Shown here: positions 33,558 to 42,836 of the stretch, one piece after another
How the letters are laid out: the number at the start of each line of letters is the position of its first letter
Position numbering within the stretch: the stretch's first letter is position 1
Origin: an uncultured Subdoligranulum sp.
GTDB lineage: Bacteria > Bacillota > Clostridia > Oscillospirales > Ruminococcaceae
Length of the DNA stretch: 64,000 bases
Assembly: GCA_900545545.1 (NCBI GenBank)
Contig: UQZO01000006.1
Span: forward strand, 62,001 to 126,000
Reading direction: 5' to 3'
Position numbers and translations under genes: made by a program
Notes under the pieces: model-generated
What the model was told of the DNA's origin: nothing
Seen by the model: the letters and a program-made list of their open reading frames with translations, nothing else
Databases searched by the model: none

Positions 33558-34540
33558 GCGTCAGCTGCCTTGCCTTTACGGATAAAGGGTTTGCATTGGC
33601 GCAAAAACTGGCCCAGGCGCTGGAAGGCACGGCATACCGCAGCGGTCCGTCGCTTACGCTGCAGCAGTGGACGAAAACGCATTTCTCACAGGACAGGGCG
33701 CTGATCTATGTGGGGGCTGTTGGTATTGCGGTACGGGCCGTTGCGCCGTATCTGCAAAGCAAAACCACCGACCCCGCGGTGGTTGTGGTCGATGAATGTG
33801 CCCGGTTTGCCATTCCCTTATTATCCGGGCATTTGGGCGGAGCCAATGATCTGGCACTCAGGGTGGCTGCGCTGTGTGGCGCTCAGCCGGTGATCACAAC
33901 GGCGACCGACGCCAACGGTATTTTTGCCGTGGATGAGTGGGCACGCTGCCAGAACTGTGCCGTACTGCACCCCCAATGTATCCGCAATGTGTCGGGAAAG
34001 CTGCTGGCGGGAAAGACTGTACACATCAAAACCGAAGAGCCCGTTGCGGGCCGGCCGCCGCAGGGCGTTAAACTGGTGGCGGAAGGCACGTATGATGTGT
34101 ATGTGGGATTTGCGTCGCAGCCGGAAGAGATTCTCTGGCTGGTGCCCCGTGCGGTTGTACTGGGGGTCGGCTGCCGGAAAGGCACAACCGCTGAAACGCT
34201 GGAGGCTGCGCTGGATGCATTGCCTCTGCCGCGGCAGGCGGTATGTGCTGCGGCAAGTATCGATCTCAAGGCGCAGGAACCGGGGCTGCTTGCCTTTTGC
34301 AGCCAAAACGGCTGGAATTTGCAAACATATTCTGCCGAAGAACTGGCACAGGTCCCGGGGGATTTTTCGACTTCTGCATTTGTAAAGAAAACGACCGGAG
34401 TCGATAATGTGTGTGAACGGGCTGCGGTGCGTTGCAGCGAAGGTGTGCTGCTGTGCCGGAAGACAGCTGGTGCAGGGGTGACCTTGGCGGCTGCCGTGAA
34501 GCCGTATCAATTGGATTGGAGATTTCACAATGTGTGGTAA
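33554..34540 (+). CDS. cbiG: Cobalt-precorrin-5A hydrolase CbiG
   Basis: Opens the delta-lactone and releases acetaldehyde in the anaerobic route. The 328-residue protein has an N-terminal domain with VGAVGIAVRAVAPYL (about 53-67) and PLLSGHLGGANDLA, and a C-terminal domain with VLGVGCRKGTTAETL. Like CbiD, it is specific to the anaerobic pathway. Overlaps: 4 nt with cbiF, 11 nt with cbiH. Confidence 0.93.
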   Translation: MSVSCLAFTDKGFALAQKLAQALEGTAYRSGPSLTLQQWTKTHFSQDRALIYVGAVGIAVRAVAPYLQSKTTDPAVVVVDECARFAIPLLSGHLGGANDLALRVAALCGAQPVITTATDANGIFAVDEWARCQNCAVLHPQCIRNVSGKLLAGKTVHIKTEEPVAGRPPQGVKLVAEGTYDVYVGFASQPEEILWLVPRAVVLGVGCRKGTTAETLEAALDALPLPRQAVCAAASIDLKAQEPGLLAFCSQNGWNLQTYSAEELAQVPGDFSTSAFVKKTTGVDNVCERAAVRCSEGVLLCRKTAGAGVTLAAAVKPYQLDWRFHNVW

Positions 34541-35267
34541 CTTGTATGTGGTCGGGCTGGGGCCCGGCGCAGAAACCATGCTCACCGGCCAGGCGCGTGC
34601 AGCGCTGGCTGCCGCGGAGGTGCTGTGCGGGTATACGGTGTATGTTGATCTTGTAAAACCGCTTTATCCCGACAAAGAAACCTATACCACGCCCATGCGC
34701 GGTGAGATGGAGCGCTGCCGCTGGGCACTGGAAACGGCTTCGGCCGGCAAATCCGTGGCAATGGTTTGCAGCGGGGATGCAGGTGTGTACGGAATGGCGT
34801 CGCCTATTTTGGAACTGGCAGGGAAATACCCGGCGGTAAACATCGAAATCGTGCCCGGGGTTACGGCGGCCCTGGCGGGTGCGGCTGTGCTGGGCGCGCC
34901 GCTGGGGCATGACTTTTGCGTTATTTCCCTTTCCGATCTCCTGACGCCCTGGGACGTCATTGAAAAAAGGCTGCAATGTGCCGCACAGGGAGATTTTGCG
35001 CTGTGCCTTTATAATCCGGCGTCTCATCGCCGCAAGGACCATCTCCAAAGAGCGGTGGATATTTTGCTTGCGACAGGCAAAGCGCCCCGGACTGCCTGTG
35101 CTACCGTGCGCAACATTGCACGGCCGGGGCAGGACAAACAATTTTATACCTTGGAAACATTGCGGGACGCACCGGTAGATATGTTTACGACGGTCTTTGT
35201 GGGCAGCAGTACCACAACACAGCAAGGGGACTGGCTTGTTACTCCCAGGGGGTACCGGAAAGTATGA
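34530..35267 (+). CDS. cbiH: Cobalt-factor III / precorrin-3B C17-methyltransferase CbiH
   Basis: A methylase of 245 residues that also contracts the ring. The start LYVVGLGPGAETMLTGQA and the middle VCSGDAGVYGMASPILE and CLYNPASHRRKDHL are typical of CbiH/CobJ. It has no fused ferredoxin or CbiG domain, unlike some homologues. It begins inside the end of cbiG. Confidence 0.92.
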   Translation: MCGNLYVVGLGPGAETMLTGQARAALAAAEVLCGYTVYVDLVKPLYPDKETYTTPMRGEMERCRWALETASAGKSVAMVCSGDAGVYGMASPILELAGKYPAVNIEIVPGVTAALAGAAVLGAPLGHDFCVISLSDLLTPWDVIEKRLQCAAQGDFALCLYNPASHRRKDHLQRAVDILLATGKAPRTACATVRNIARPGQDKQFYTLETLRDAPVDMFTTVFVGSSTTTQQGDWLVTPRGYRKV

Positions 35268-36010
35268 AGATCGTCATCTTTTCCGGAACCACCGAAGGGA
35301 AAAAACTCTCCTGCGAATTGGCGGATTTGGGTGTGCCGGTGCTTGTCTGTGTGGCAACGGAATACGGAAAGACAGACCAGGGAAAGCACCCCGGCGTACA
35401 GGTACAAGCAGGCCGGTTGGATGTGGGGGATATGGCACGGCTGCTCACGCCGCAAACACTCTGCATTGATGCCACACATCCGTATGCAACGCAGGTTACA
35501 GCCAATATCCGAGCAGCGGCAAAACAGGCAGGCGCTGTGTACAAGCGCTTGCTGCGGAAACCCAGTCCTTTGCCGGAGGATTGCCTGGCGGTCAGGGACA
35601 CGACAGAGGCCGTCAGCCTGCTGCAAAAGACAGAAGGTAACATTTTGCTCACAACGGGAGCCAAGGAATTGAGTGCTTTTGCGCCGCTGGGAGAAGAACG
35701 TTTGTTTGCAAGAGTGCTGCCCCTGGAGTCCAGCCTGGAAGCATGCAAGGAAGCCGGTATCGCGCCGAGCCATATCATTGCCATGCAGGGGCCGTTCGGG
35801 GTGGAACTCAATGTGGCGCTTTTGCATCAATTTGCAATCCGCTATCTGGTCACAAAAGATGGCGGTGCTCCGGGGGGCTTTGAAGAAAAGCTGAAGGCAG
35901 CACGGGCGTGCGGCGTCAAGCTGGTTGTGGTGCGCCGCCCGGTAGATCAAGGCGAGCCGTATGAAACGGTTCTGGATTTTTGCAAGGAGTGGATTGCACA
36001 ATGCAGGTGA
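35264..36010 (+). CDS. cbiJ: Cobalt-precorrin-6A reductase CbiJ
   Basis: Reduces the macrocycle with NADPH or NADH. The 248-residue protein shows IFSGTTEGKKLSCEL (about 5-19), DATHPYATQVTANI (about 68-81), LLTTGAKEL and LVTKDGGAPGGFEEKLKAA near the end, all diagnostic of CobK/CbiJ. It joins cbiH by an ATGA overlap. Confidence 0.92.
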   Translation: MKIVIFSGTTEGKKLSCELADLGVPVLVCVATEYGKTDQGKHPGVQVQAGRLDVGDMARLLTPQTLCIDATHPYATQVTANIRAAAKQAGAVYKRLLRKPSPLPEDCLAVRDTTEAVSLLQKTEGNILLTTGAKELSAFAPLGEERLFARVLPLESSLEACKEAGIAPSHIIAMQGPFGVELNVALLHQFAIRYLVTKDGGAPGGFEEKLKAARACGVKLVVVRRPVDQGEPYETVLDFCKEWIAQCR

Positions 36011-37203
36011 GTTTATTGGCACTGGGGGGCGGCACGGCCGCTACCCTGACAGAGCAGAGCAAGAGCCTTCTTCTACAGGCGCAGTGCATTGTGGGGGCTT
36101 CCCGTCTGCTGCAGCAGCTTCCGGAAGGATGCACGCAAAAACGTGCGGCAGCCACTAAACCGCAGCAGATTCTGGAAGCTTTGCTGGCAGCAAACTGCGC
36201 ACAGTCGGCCGTGGTCTACAGCGGCGATACCGGTTTTTACTCCGGGTGTCGTAACTTGGTGCCGCTGCTGGAAGAAAACAAGGTAGAGTATGCTGTGTAT
36301 CCGGGAATTTCCAGTGTGCAATTGCTGGCGGCAGCGCTGCACCGCCCCTGGCAGGATTGGGTACTCGTTTCCGCACATGGCGTACAATGCGATGCGGTTT
36401 CTGCTGTTATGCAGGGGAAACCGGCTTTCTTCCTGACAGGGGGAAGCCTTGGCGTGCCGCAGCTCTGTGCCCAATTGACCGATGCCGGGCTGGGTGATCT
36501 GCCGGTTACCGTCGGTGAAGATCTCAGCTATCCGGGACAGCGGATTACCACAGGCACAGCGGCTGAGATGGCAGCCCGCACATTCGGGCCGTTGTGCGTT
36601 TTGCTGGCAGAAGCAGCGCCGCAGATGCCGCAGCGTGCACCCGGTTGGCCGGATGCGTGGTTTTTGCGCGGAAAAGTGCCCATGACCAAACGCCTTGTGC
36701 GTGCCGCCGTATTGGCGGCATTGGGGCCCAAGCCGGGAGAAACAGTATGGGATGTTGGTGCCGGAACCGGCGGCGTAAGCATGGAACTAGCGGCTGCCGT
36801 GCGCGGCGGTGCGGTCTATGCCGTTGAATGTGAAGAACCGGCGATCGACCTGATCCAACAAAACTGCCGGAAATTTCATGCCTGGAATGTGCATGTGGTG
36901 CCCGGTAGAGCCCCGCAGGCATTGGAATCACTGCCTGCACCGGATGCTGTTTTTGTGGGCGGCAGTAAGGGCGAGATGGAAGCAATCCTGATGGCGGCGC
37001 TGGCGAAAAATCCCGCCGTGCGGTTGTGTGTCAGCTGCATTGCGCTGGAAACCCTGGAAACCGTTCTGTCGGTCTGCCGCGCGCACAATCTGCAGCCGCA
37101 GGTGACGCAGGTAGCTGTCAGTGATGCACAACCTATGGGACGTATGCACCTGTTGATGGCGCAGAACCCGGTTTTCCTTATCACGGTACAATGCAATGAT
37201 TGA
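36001..37203 (+). CDS. cbiET: Fused cobalt-precorrin-6B/7 methyltransferase-decarboxylase CbiET
   Basis: A fusion of 400 residues: the N-terminal CbiE domain (about 1-200, GGGTAATLTEQ start) methylates C5, and the C-terminal CbiT domain (about 215-400, VWDVGAGTGGVSMELA near 243-258) methylates C15 and removes the C12 acetate carboxyl group. Such CbiET/CobL fusions are common. I take the ATG at 36001, within the cbiJ stop region, since AAGGAG lies about 10 nt upstream. Confidence 0.92.
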   Translation: MQVSLLALGGGTAATLTEQSKSLLLQAQCIVGASRLLQQLPEGCTQKRAAATKPQQILEALLAANCAQSAVVYSGDTGFYSGCRNLVPLLEENKVEYAVYPGISSVQLLAAALHRPWQDWVLVSAHGVQCDAVSAVMQGKPAFFLTGGSLGVPQLCAQLTDAGLGDLPVTVGEDLSYPGQRITTGTAAEMAARTFGPLCVLLAEAAPQMPQRAPGWPDAWFLRGKVPMTKRLVRAAVLAALGPKPGETVWDVGAGTGGVSMELAAAVRGGAVYAVECEEPAIDLIQQNCRKFHAWNVHVVPGRAPQALESLPAPDAVFVGGSKGEMEAILMAALAKNPAVRLCVSCIALETLETVLSVCRAHNLQPQVTQVAVSDAQPMGRMHLLMAQNPVFLITVQCND

Positions 37204-38572
37204 GTGTATGATTGCCGCACCGCAGTCAGGCGGGGGCAAAACGGTAATGACCTGCGCATTGCTTGCGGCTTTAAAACAATGCGGCGTATCTCCCTGTGCT
37301 TTTAAGTGCGGGCCGGATTATATCGATCCCATGTTTCATCGTGCAGTGCTGGGCATTGAAAGCCATAACCTGGATTTATTTCTCTCTTCGGAAGAAACGG
37401 TGCGTTCTCTGTTTGCGCGGTATACAGCAGGGCATGGCGCGGCTGTCTGCGAAGGCGTGATGGGATATTATGACGGGGTTGGCGGCACAACAACCCGTGC
37501 CAGTGCCTGGCATCTGGCGGATACGCTGCAATTGCCGGTGCTGTTGGTACTGCGCCCCAAGGGCGCAAGCCTGACCTTGGCGGCCTCTGTGCGTGGGCTG
37601 CAAAACTTCCGGGCGGACAGTCATCTGGCGGGAATTATTCTGAACGATTGCAAACCGATGCTCTACCAAACGCTGGCACCCATGCTGGAACGGGAAACCG
37701 GCTTGCAGGTATTGGGGTATCTGCCGCCGATGGAGCAGGCACAATTTCAAAGCCGCCACCTTGGACTGTATACTTCCGGGGAAATTGCAGACCTGACCGA
37801 ACGGGTGGAAGCCCTGGGTCAGCAGGCACAAAAGACATTGGATTTGCCAAAGATTCTGGAATTGTGCCGTCGCCCGGATACGGCAAAATCTGTCACACCG
37901 AAGTCTGCGGCGGAGCATACCACCATTGCGGTGGCATGGGATGAGGCGTTTTGCTTTTGCTATGCCGAAACACTGGATGCACTGCGAGCAGCCGGTGCCG
38001 AGCCGGTCTTTTTCAGCCCAATGCGGGATGCTGCATTGCCCTCCGGATGCGGCGGATTGTATCTGCCCGGTGGATACCCCGAACTGTATGCAAAAACGCT
38101 CAGTCAAAATACGGCAATGCGAACCGCAATCCGGGATGCAGTACAGAGCGGTTTGCCCACGGTGGCGGAATGCGGAGGTTTTCTCTACCTGGGCCAATCT
38201 CTGGAAGATTCGCAGGGGACCGTTTGGCCCATGGCGGGCGTTCTGCCGGGAACGGGTGTGCAAACCGAACGGCTGGTGCGTTTTGGATACGCCGAACTTA
38301 CCGCTGAAACAGACAACCTCTTGTTGCGGGCCGGGGAGCGTGTGCCCATTCATGAATTCCATTATTGGGACAGTACACAAAACGGGGAGGCTTGTACTGC
38401 CCGTAAACCGACCGGAACACGAAGCTGGAAATGCGGTTTTGCGTCGCCGCAACTGTTCGCTTCATTTGCCCATCTTTATATGGCGGGGACGCCGCAGCTG
38501 GCACAGCGCTTCGCAGCAGCCGCTTTGCAGTATGAAAGGAAGCAGAAATCATGCCCGAATACACAGATCTAA
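37196..38572 (+). CDS. cbiA: Cobyrinate a,c-diamide synthase CbiA
   Basis: Amidates the a and c side chains of cobyrinate with glutamine and ATP. The 458-residue protein has a P-loop APQSGGGKT (about 8-16), a dethiobiotin-synthetase-like domain, and a C-terminal glutaminase domain with LYLPGGYPELYA and the nucleophile Cys in VAECGGFLYLG. It overlaps both neighbours by several nt. Confidence 0.95.
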   Translation: MIECMIAAPQSGGGKTVMTCALLAALKQCGVSPCAFKCGPDYIDPMFHRAVLGIESHNLDLFLSSEETVRSLFARYTAGHGAAVCEGVMGYYDGVGGTTTRASAWHLADTLQLPVLLVLRPKGASLTLAASVRGLQNFRADSHLAGIILNDCKPMLYQTLAPMLERETGLQVLGYLPPMEQAQFQSRHLGLYTSGEIADLTERVEALGQQAQKTLDLPKILELCRRPDTAKSVTPKSAAEHTTIAVAWDEAFCFCYAETLDALRAAGAEPVFFSPMRDAALPSGCGGLYLPGGYPELYAKTLSQNTAMRTAIRDAVQSGLPTVAECGGFLYLGQSLEDSQGTVWPMAGVLPGTGVQTERLVRFGYAELTAETDNLLLRAGERVPIHEFHYWDSTQNGEACTARKPTGTRSWKCGFASPQLFASFAHLYMAGTPQLAQRFAAAALQYERKQKSCPNTQI

Positions 38573-39627
38573 ATACAGTGCTGCAAAAAATCCCATCACC
38601 GGATGAAAAGGCGCGGGCTGCTGCCCAAAAGCAATGGGCATCCTGCGCCAAGCCGTTGGGGAGCCTGGGCCTGCTGGAGGATGCATTGACCGAGATGGCG
38701 GCACTGACGGGTCAGGCCAAAATAGAACTTACACCGCGCACGGTTCTGGTACTATGTGCAGATAACGGTGTTGTGGCACAAGGGGTATCCCAGTCTGGCA
38801 GTGAGGTGACCGGCATTGTGGCACACGCACTGGCTGCGGGGCAGAGCAATGTATGCCGCATGGCGGCGCTCGCATCGTGCCGCGTGCTGCCGGTGAATAT
38901 GGGAATTTTGGATTTTGCACCGGAACCAGGGGTTTTTGAAAGCCGCATCGGCAATGGTACGGCCGACATGACCCGGGGCCCGGCTATGACCTGTGCGCAG
39001 GCGGAGCAGGCAATTCTTGCCGGAATTGAGCTGGTGCGCATGCAGAAAGAGGCCGGGGTACATTTGCTGGCAACAGGGGAAATGGGTATTGGAAATACCA
39101 CCACAGCTACGGCGGTAGCCTGCGTGCTACTGGGACGTACCCCGCAGGAACTGACCGGACGCGGGGCGGGGCTTTCTGATGCTGGATTGGTGCGTAAGCG
39201 CCGGGCCATTGAAACGGCGCTCGCCGTGAATAAGCCGGACGCAAAGGACCCGGTTGATGTGCTTTCCAAGGTCGGCGGGTTTGACATTGCCGGTTTGTGC
39301 GGTGTATTTTTGGGTGGCGCTTTATACCGTCTCCCAGTTTTGGTGGACGGTGCCATCAGTGCAGTGGCTGCACTCTGTGCGGTGCGCCTGTGCCCAAGGG
39401 CATCCGCTGCGGTTTTTGCTACCCACCAGAGTGCAGAGCCCGCAGGCGCATTGCTTTTGCAAGCGCTGGGCAAAAAGCCTTTGATCACAGCCGGTATGCG
39501 CCTGGGCGAGGGGACCGGTGCGGTGGCAGCAATGCCGATGCTGGATATGGCGTTGGCTATCTACCAAGGCAGCACCTTTGCCGACTATGGAATGCAGCCC
39601 TACACGCCCCAGGAGGCGCAAGGATGA
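38551..39627 (+). CDS. cobT: Nicotinate-nucleotide-dimethylbenzimidazole phosphoribosyltransferase CobT
   Basis: Activates the lower-ligand base by moving ribose phosphate from nicotinate mononucleotide. The 358-residue protein has KPLGSLGLLE near residue 34, VLCADNGVVAQGVS (about 67-80), TGEMGIGNTTTATAV and, at the end, GEGTGAVAAMPMLDMAL, which includes the catalytic Glu. No bluB or bza genes for making dimethylbenzimidazole are in the window, so the base may be taken up or be another base such as adenine. Confidence 0.95.
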   Translation: MPEYTDLNTVLQKIPSPDEKARAAAQKQWASCAKPLGSLGLLEDALTEMAALTGQAKIELTPRTVLVLCADNGVVAQGVSQSGSEVTGIVAHALAAGQSNVCRMAALASCRVLPVNMGILDFAPEPGVFESRIGNGTADMTRGPAMTCAQAEQAILAGIELVRMQKEAGVHLLATGEMGIGNTTTATAVACVLLGRTPQELTGRGAGLSDAGLVRKRRAIETALAVNKPDAKDPVDVLSKVGGFDIAGLCGVFLGGALYRLPVLVDGAISAVAALCAVRLCPRASAAVFATHQSAEPAGALLLQALGKKPLITAGMRLGEGTGAVAAMPMLDMALAIYQGSTFADYGMQPYTPQEAQG

Positions 39628-40163
39628 CGACGCTTGTGATCGGTGGCTCCGGCAGCGGAAAAAGCGAATATGCAGAACGTCTTGCCGTGCGCTTGGCCAA
39701 AGAGGCCCCGCGATATTATCTGGCAACCATGCAGGTCTGGGACGATGAATGCCGGGCGCGCATTGAAAAACACCGAAAGCAACGGGCCGGGCGCAGATTC
39801 GTAACTGTGGAATGTCCGCGTGATCTCGGCAAGATCGAAGCTGCGACCCTTGACGACGGTGGTACGATTTTGCTGGAAGATCTGGGTAATCTGGCAGCAA
39901 ATGAACTGTACGCGCCGGGGGCCGATCTGGTTGCCGCGGAGGCGGCGATCCTTGCCGGTGTAGAACATCTTACGGCTGTCAGCGGTCATTTGGTTATCGT
40001 TTCTAACGAAGTCTGCACAGGCGGCGCAAACTACGCCGGGGATACAGACCTGTATCTGCGTCTTTTGGGACGCTTGCACCAGCGCATTGCGCAGCAGGCG
40101 GATGCGGTCTGCGAAGTGGTTGGCGGTTTGCCATATTATTACAAGGGAAGGAATCCAATATGA
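39624..40163 (+). CDS. cobU: Adenosylcobinamide kinase/guanylyltransferase CobU (long copy)
   Basis: Phosphorylates adenosylcobinamide and then joins GMP to it. The 179 residues include the P-loop GGSGSGKS (about 7-14) and ATMQVWDDECRARIEKHRKQR (about 34-54), which carries a His in the guanylylation region. The usual NEVG-GxVP motif is altered to SNEVCTGGANYAGD. A second, shorter CobU-like protein is encoded two genes later. The ATG at 39624 overlaps the cobT stop as ATGA and follows AGGAGG; the longer reading frame from 39297 lies inside cobT. Confidence 0.88.
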   Translation: MTTLVIGGSGSGKSEYAERLAVRLAKEAPRYYLATMQVWDDECRARIEKHRKQRAGRRFVTVECPRDLGKIEAATLDDGGTILLEDLGNLAANELYAPGADLVAAEAAILAGVEHLTAVSGHLVIVSNEVCTGGANYAGDTDLYLRLLGRLHQRIAQQADAVCEVVGGLPYYYKGRNPI

Positions 40164-40936
40164 TCGTGCCGGAAACGATTGCGGTGGCGTTTGCCATGTT
40201 CAGTGCCATCCCGGTGCCGCAGCCAACTTGGAACGAAAAGAACATGCGGTATGTTCTTTGTGCATTTCCGCTTGTGGGCGTGGTATGCGCTTTCGCGTAT
40301 GCATTGTGGGCGTTTCTCTGCGCTTCCTGGCCGATTCCAGGCTGGCTGCAGGCCGCCGGGTATTGTCTGGCGCCCGTACTGATTACGGGCGGTATCCATC
40401 TGGATGGTTACGCAGATACCTGCGATGCGCTGGCCAGTTATGCCGATGCCGCCAAAAAGCAGGAAATTTTAAAGGACCCGCACTGCGGTGCCTTTGCGCT
40501 GATTCGCGTGTGCAGCTATTTTGTGGCCTACTTTGCCCTGTGCGCGTCCTTTACGATGGACTCTCGAACTTTGCTTTGCCTGGGCCTCGGATTTGTTTTG
40601 GAGCGCGCTCTGTCCGGCTGGGCAGTGGCGGCACTGCCCATTGCCAAAAATACCGGCCTAGTACATACCTTTGCCACAACGGCGGACCGTACCACCGTGC
40701 GCCGGGTTTTGGCGGGCTTGGCATTTGTGCTGTGCGGGGCGCTGGTTATCATCGGGAGAATCGGCGGACTGGCTATGGTGGCGGCGGCAGGTTTTGTGCT
40801 GTGGCGGTATCGCACGGTGGCGCAAAAACAGTTCGGCGGCATATCCGGTGATTTGGCCGGCTGGTTTTTGCAAAAGGCAGAACTGTGGATGTTGGCGGCA
40901 CTGGTGGCGTGCCGTATTGTGGAGGCGGGACTATGA
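40160..40936 (+). CDS. cobS: Adenosylcobinamide-GDP ribazoletransferase CobS
   Basis: An integral membrane enzyme of 258 residues that joins adenosylcobinamide-GDP to alpha-ribazole (phosphate). It has about six membrane segments, the family motif GGIHLDGYADTCDAL (about 76-90) with acidic metal-binding residues, and KDPHCGAFAL (about 107-116). ATGA overlaps link it to the genes on both sides. Confidence 0.94.
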   Translation: MIVPETIAVAFAMFSAIPVPQPTWNEKNMRYVLCAFPLVGVVCAFAYALWAFLCASWPIPGWLQAAGYCLAPVLITGGIHLDGYADTCDALASYADAAKKQEILKDPHCGAFALIRVCSYFVAYFALCASFTMDSRTLLCLGLGFVLERALSGWAVAALPIAKNTGLVHTFATTADRTTVRRVLAGLAFVLCGALVIIGRIGGLAMVAAAGFVLWRYRTVAQKQFGGISGDLAGWFLQKAELWMLAALVACRIVEAGL

Positions 40937-41271
40937 TTTTGGTAATGGGACCACTGTACAGCGGAAAACGGGCTTTTGCCTGCCGGTTATTGCACTGCGA
41001 GGAAAAGGAATTGAGCCGATATGCGGTGTGGGACGTGCAGGAGCGTGCGGCAAAGACTGAAAACCTGGAATGCCTGGCCGACGAACTGGCCCGATGGTCT
41101 GTCGTGATTGCCACCGAGATTGGCGGAGGTGTCGTCCCTACCGATCCGGAGGAGCGTGCGGAGCGGGAAGCAGCGGGACGTTTGAACTGTCTGCTTTCTC
41201 AACGGGCCGACACGGTTGTGCGGGTCTTTTATGGTCTGCCACTTGTATTGAAAGGAAGTTTATCGCAATGA
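40933..41271 (+). CDS. Short CobU-like protein, 112 residues
   Basis: A second CobU relative, only about 60% of normal length. It has a P-loop-like GPLYSGKRAFACRLL (about 6-20) and an intact C-terminal block IATEIGGGVVPTDPEERAE (about 58-76) followed by GRLNCLLSQRAD and FYGLPLVLKG, but lacks the middle region with the guanylylated His. The ATG at 40933 forms an ATGA overlap with cobS and the stop overlaps cobC, so the gene is well kept in the operon and not a drifting remnant. Its role could be to complete the activity of the altered long CobU; this is inference. Confidence 0.7.
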   Translation: MILVMGPLYSGKRAFACRLLHCEEKELSRYAVWDVQERAAKTENLECLADELARWSVVIATEIGGGVVPTDPEERAEREAAGRLNCLLSQRADTVVRVFYGLPLVLKGSLSQ

Positions 41272-41867
41272 TTATCTATCTGCTGCGGCATGGTACCACC
41301 ATTTACAATGTGGAAAAGCGCTATCAGGGACAGCGCGATATTCCACTGTCGGATGCAGGCAAAGCTCAAATCTGTCCGGCGGATTTTACCACAGATGTGG
41401 TGTATGTTTCGCCCTTGATGCGCACCCAGCAAACGGCGCAGATTATGTTCCCGCAGGCGAAGCAGATCGTTGTGGAGGACCTCAAGGAGATGAATTTCGG
41501 CAGCTTTGAGGGCCGCAATTATATCGAGATGGAGCATGATCCAGACTATCTCGCGTGGGTTCAGTCCAACTGCGAAACACCCTGCCCCGATGGAGAACGG
41601 AAAGATCAATTCTGTGAGCGTACCTGCAGGGCATTTGCTCAGCTGGTGGATAGCGCTTTTGCCGAAGGGCGCAATCAACTGGTGATTGTTGCGCATGGCG
41701 GTACCCAGATGGCGGTGATGGAGCGTTTTGCAATACCCCATTATGAATACTATCATTGGTGTGCCCCAAACGCGGGCGGTTATAAGCTGGATGCTTCCCG
41801 CTGGCAGCAGGACCACACGCTGACGCTGCTGGAAACGGTACAGTATACCAAGGAGCCCCGTGCATGA
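41268..41867 (+). CDS. cobC: Alpha-ribazole phosphatase, histidine phosphatase family (CobC-like)
   Basis: A phosphatase of 199 residues with the catalytic motif LLRHGTT (about 5-11), the later Glu in LKEMNFGSFEG and the second His in IVAHGGTQM. It probably removes the phosphate from alpha-ribazole phosphate or cobalamin 5'-phosphate. The ATG at 41268 is preceded by AAAGGAAG. The operon setting supports CobC over phosphoglycerate mutase. Confidence 0.87.
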   Translation: MIIYLLRHGTTIYNVEKRYQGQRDIPLSDAGKAQICPADFTTDVVYVSPLMRTQQTAQIMFPQAKQIVVEDLKEMNFGSFEGRNYIEMEHDPDYLAWVQSNCETPCPDGERKDQFCERTCRAFAQLVDSAFAEGRNQLVIVAHGGTQMAVMERFAIPHYEYYHWCAPNAGGYKLDASRWQQDHTLTLLETVQYTKEPRA

Positions 41868-42832
41868 CGATCTGTATTGCTGTTTTGCTGGGATTTCTGC
41901 TGGATTTATGTCTGGCGGACCCGTCGTGGATGCCGCATCCGGTTGTGCTGATGGGGAAATGCATCACCCGTCTGGAAAAGTGTCTGCGGGCGCGTTTTCC
42001 CGCTACGGCGCGCGGAGAACGGATGGCCGGGTGTGTTCTGGCTGTAGTACTGCCGGTGGGGACGCTGGTGCTCACGTCGGCGGTCTGCTTTCTGGCATAT
42101 CGGATACACCCGGTGCTGAGCCTGGCGGTACAAACGCTGTGGTGCTGGCAGGCTCTGGCTGTCAAAGGATTGGCTGTAGAAAGCCGAAATGTGTATCGCT
42201 GTCTTGCGGCAGGGGATTTGCCGGCCGCACGCAAGGCTGTTTCGCGCATTGTGGGCCGTGATACGCAGGCATTGAACGAGGAGGGTGTAACCAAAGCGGC
42301 CGTAGAAACTGTAGCGGAAAATTTCTCCGACGGTGTGGTTGCGCCGCTGCTCTATATGTTGCTGGGCGGCGCACCTCTGGCCCTTTGTTATAAGGCCATC
42401 AACACGATGGACAGCATGGTTGGCTACAAAAACGAGCGATATCTGTATTTTGGCCGCGCGGCTGCCAAGCTGGACGACGTTGCCAATTATTTGCCTTCGC
42501 GCCTGGCGGCATTGTTCTGGATTGCAGCAGCCGCACTCATAGGACAGCATGCCGGCAATGCCTGGAAAATCTGGCGGCGAGACCGCCGCAATCATGCCAG
42601 CCCGAACAGTGCCCAGACAGAATCGGCATGTGCCGGGGCACTGAGGGTACAGCTGGCAGGGCCGGCCTATTACTTTGGTGAATATTACGACAAACCGACG
42701 ATTGGTGACGCCCTGCGGCCGGTGGAACCACGGGACATTCTGCGTGCCAATGGGATGCTGTTTGCGGCGTCCCTTTTGGCGTTGATTTTAGGACTTGCAA
42801 TACGGGTGGGATTTGTTTTTCTTTTGAGGTGA
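41864..42832 (+). CDS. cbiB: Adenosylcobinamide-phosphate synthase CbiB
   Basis: A membrane protein of 322 residues that attaches aminopropanol (phosphate) to cobyric acid. The family start is LLDLCLADPSWMPHPVVLMG (about 11-30), followed later by ETVAENFSDGVVAPLLY and NTMDSMVGYKNERY. It has about four to five membrane segments. It joins cobC by ATGA and cobD by a 4-nt gap; CobD makes its aminopropanol substrate. Confidence 0.94.
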   Translation: MTICIAVLLGFLLDLCLADPSWMPHPVVLMGKCITRLEKCLRARFPATARGERMAGCVLAVVLPVGTLVLTSAVCFLAYRIHPVLSLAVQTLWCWQALAVKGLAVESRNVYRCLAAGDLPAARKAVSRIVGRDTQALNEEGVTKAAVETVAENFSDGVVAPLLYMLLGGAPLALCYKAINTMDSMVGYKNERYLYFGRAAAKLDDVANYLPSRLAALFWIAAAALIGQHAGNAWKIWRRDRRNHASPNSAQTESACAGALRVQLAGPAYYFGEYYDKPTIGDALRPVEPRDILRANGMLFAASLLALILGLAIRVGFVFLLR

Positions 42833-42836
42833 TGAA

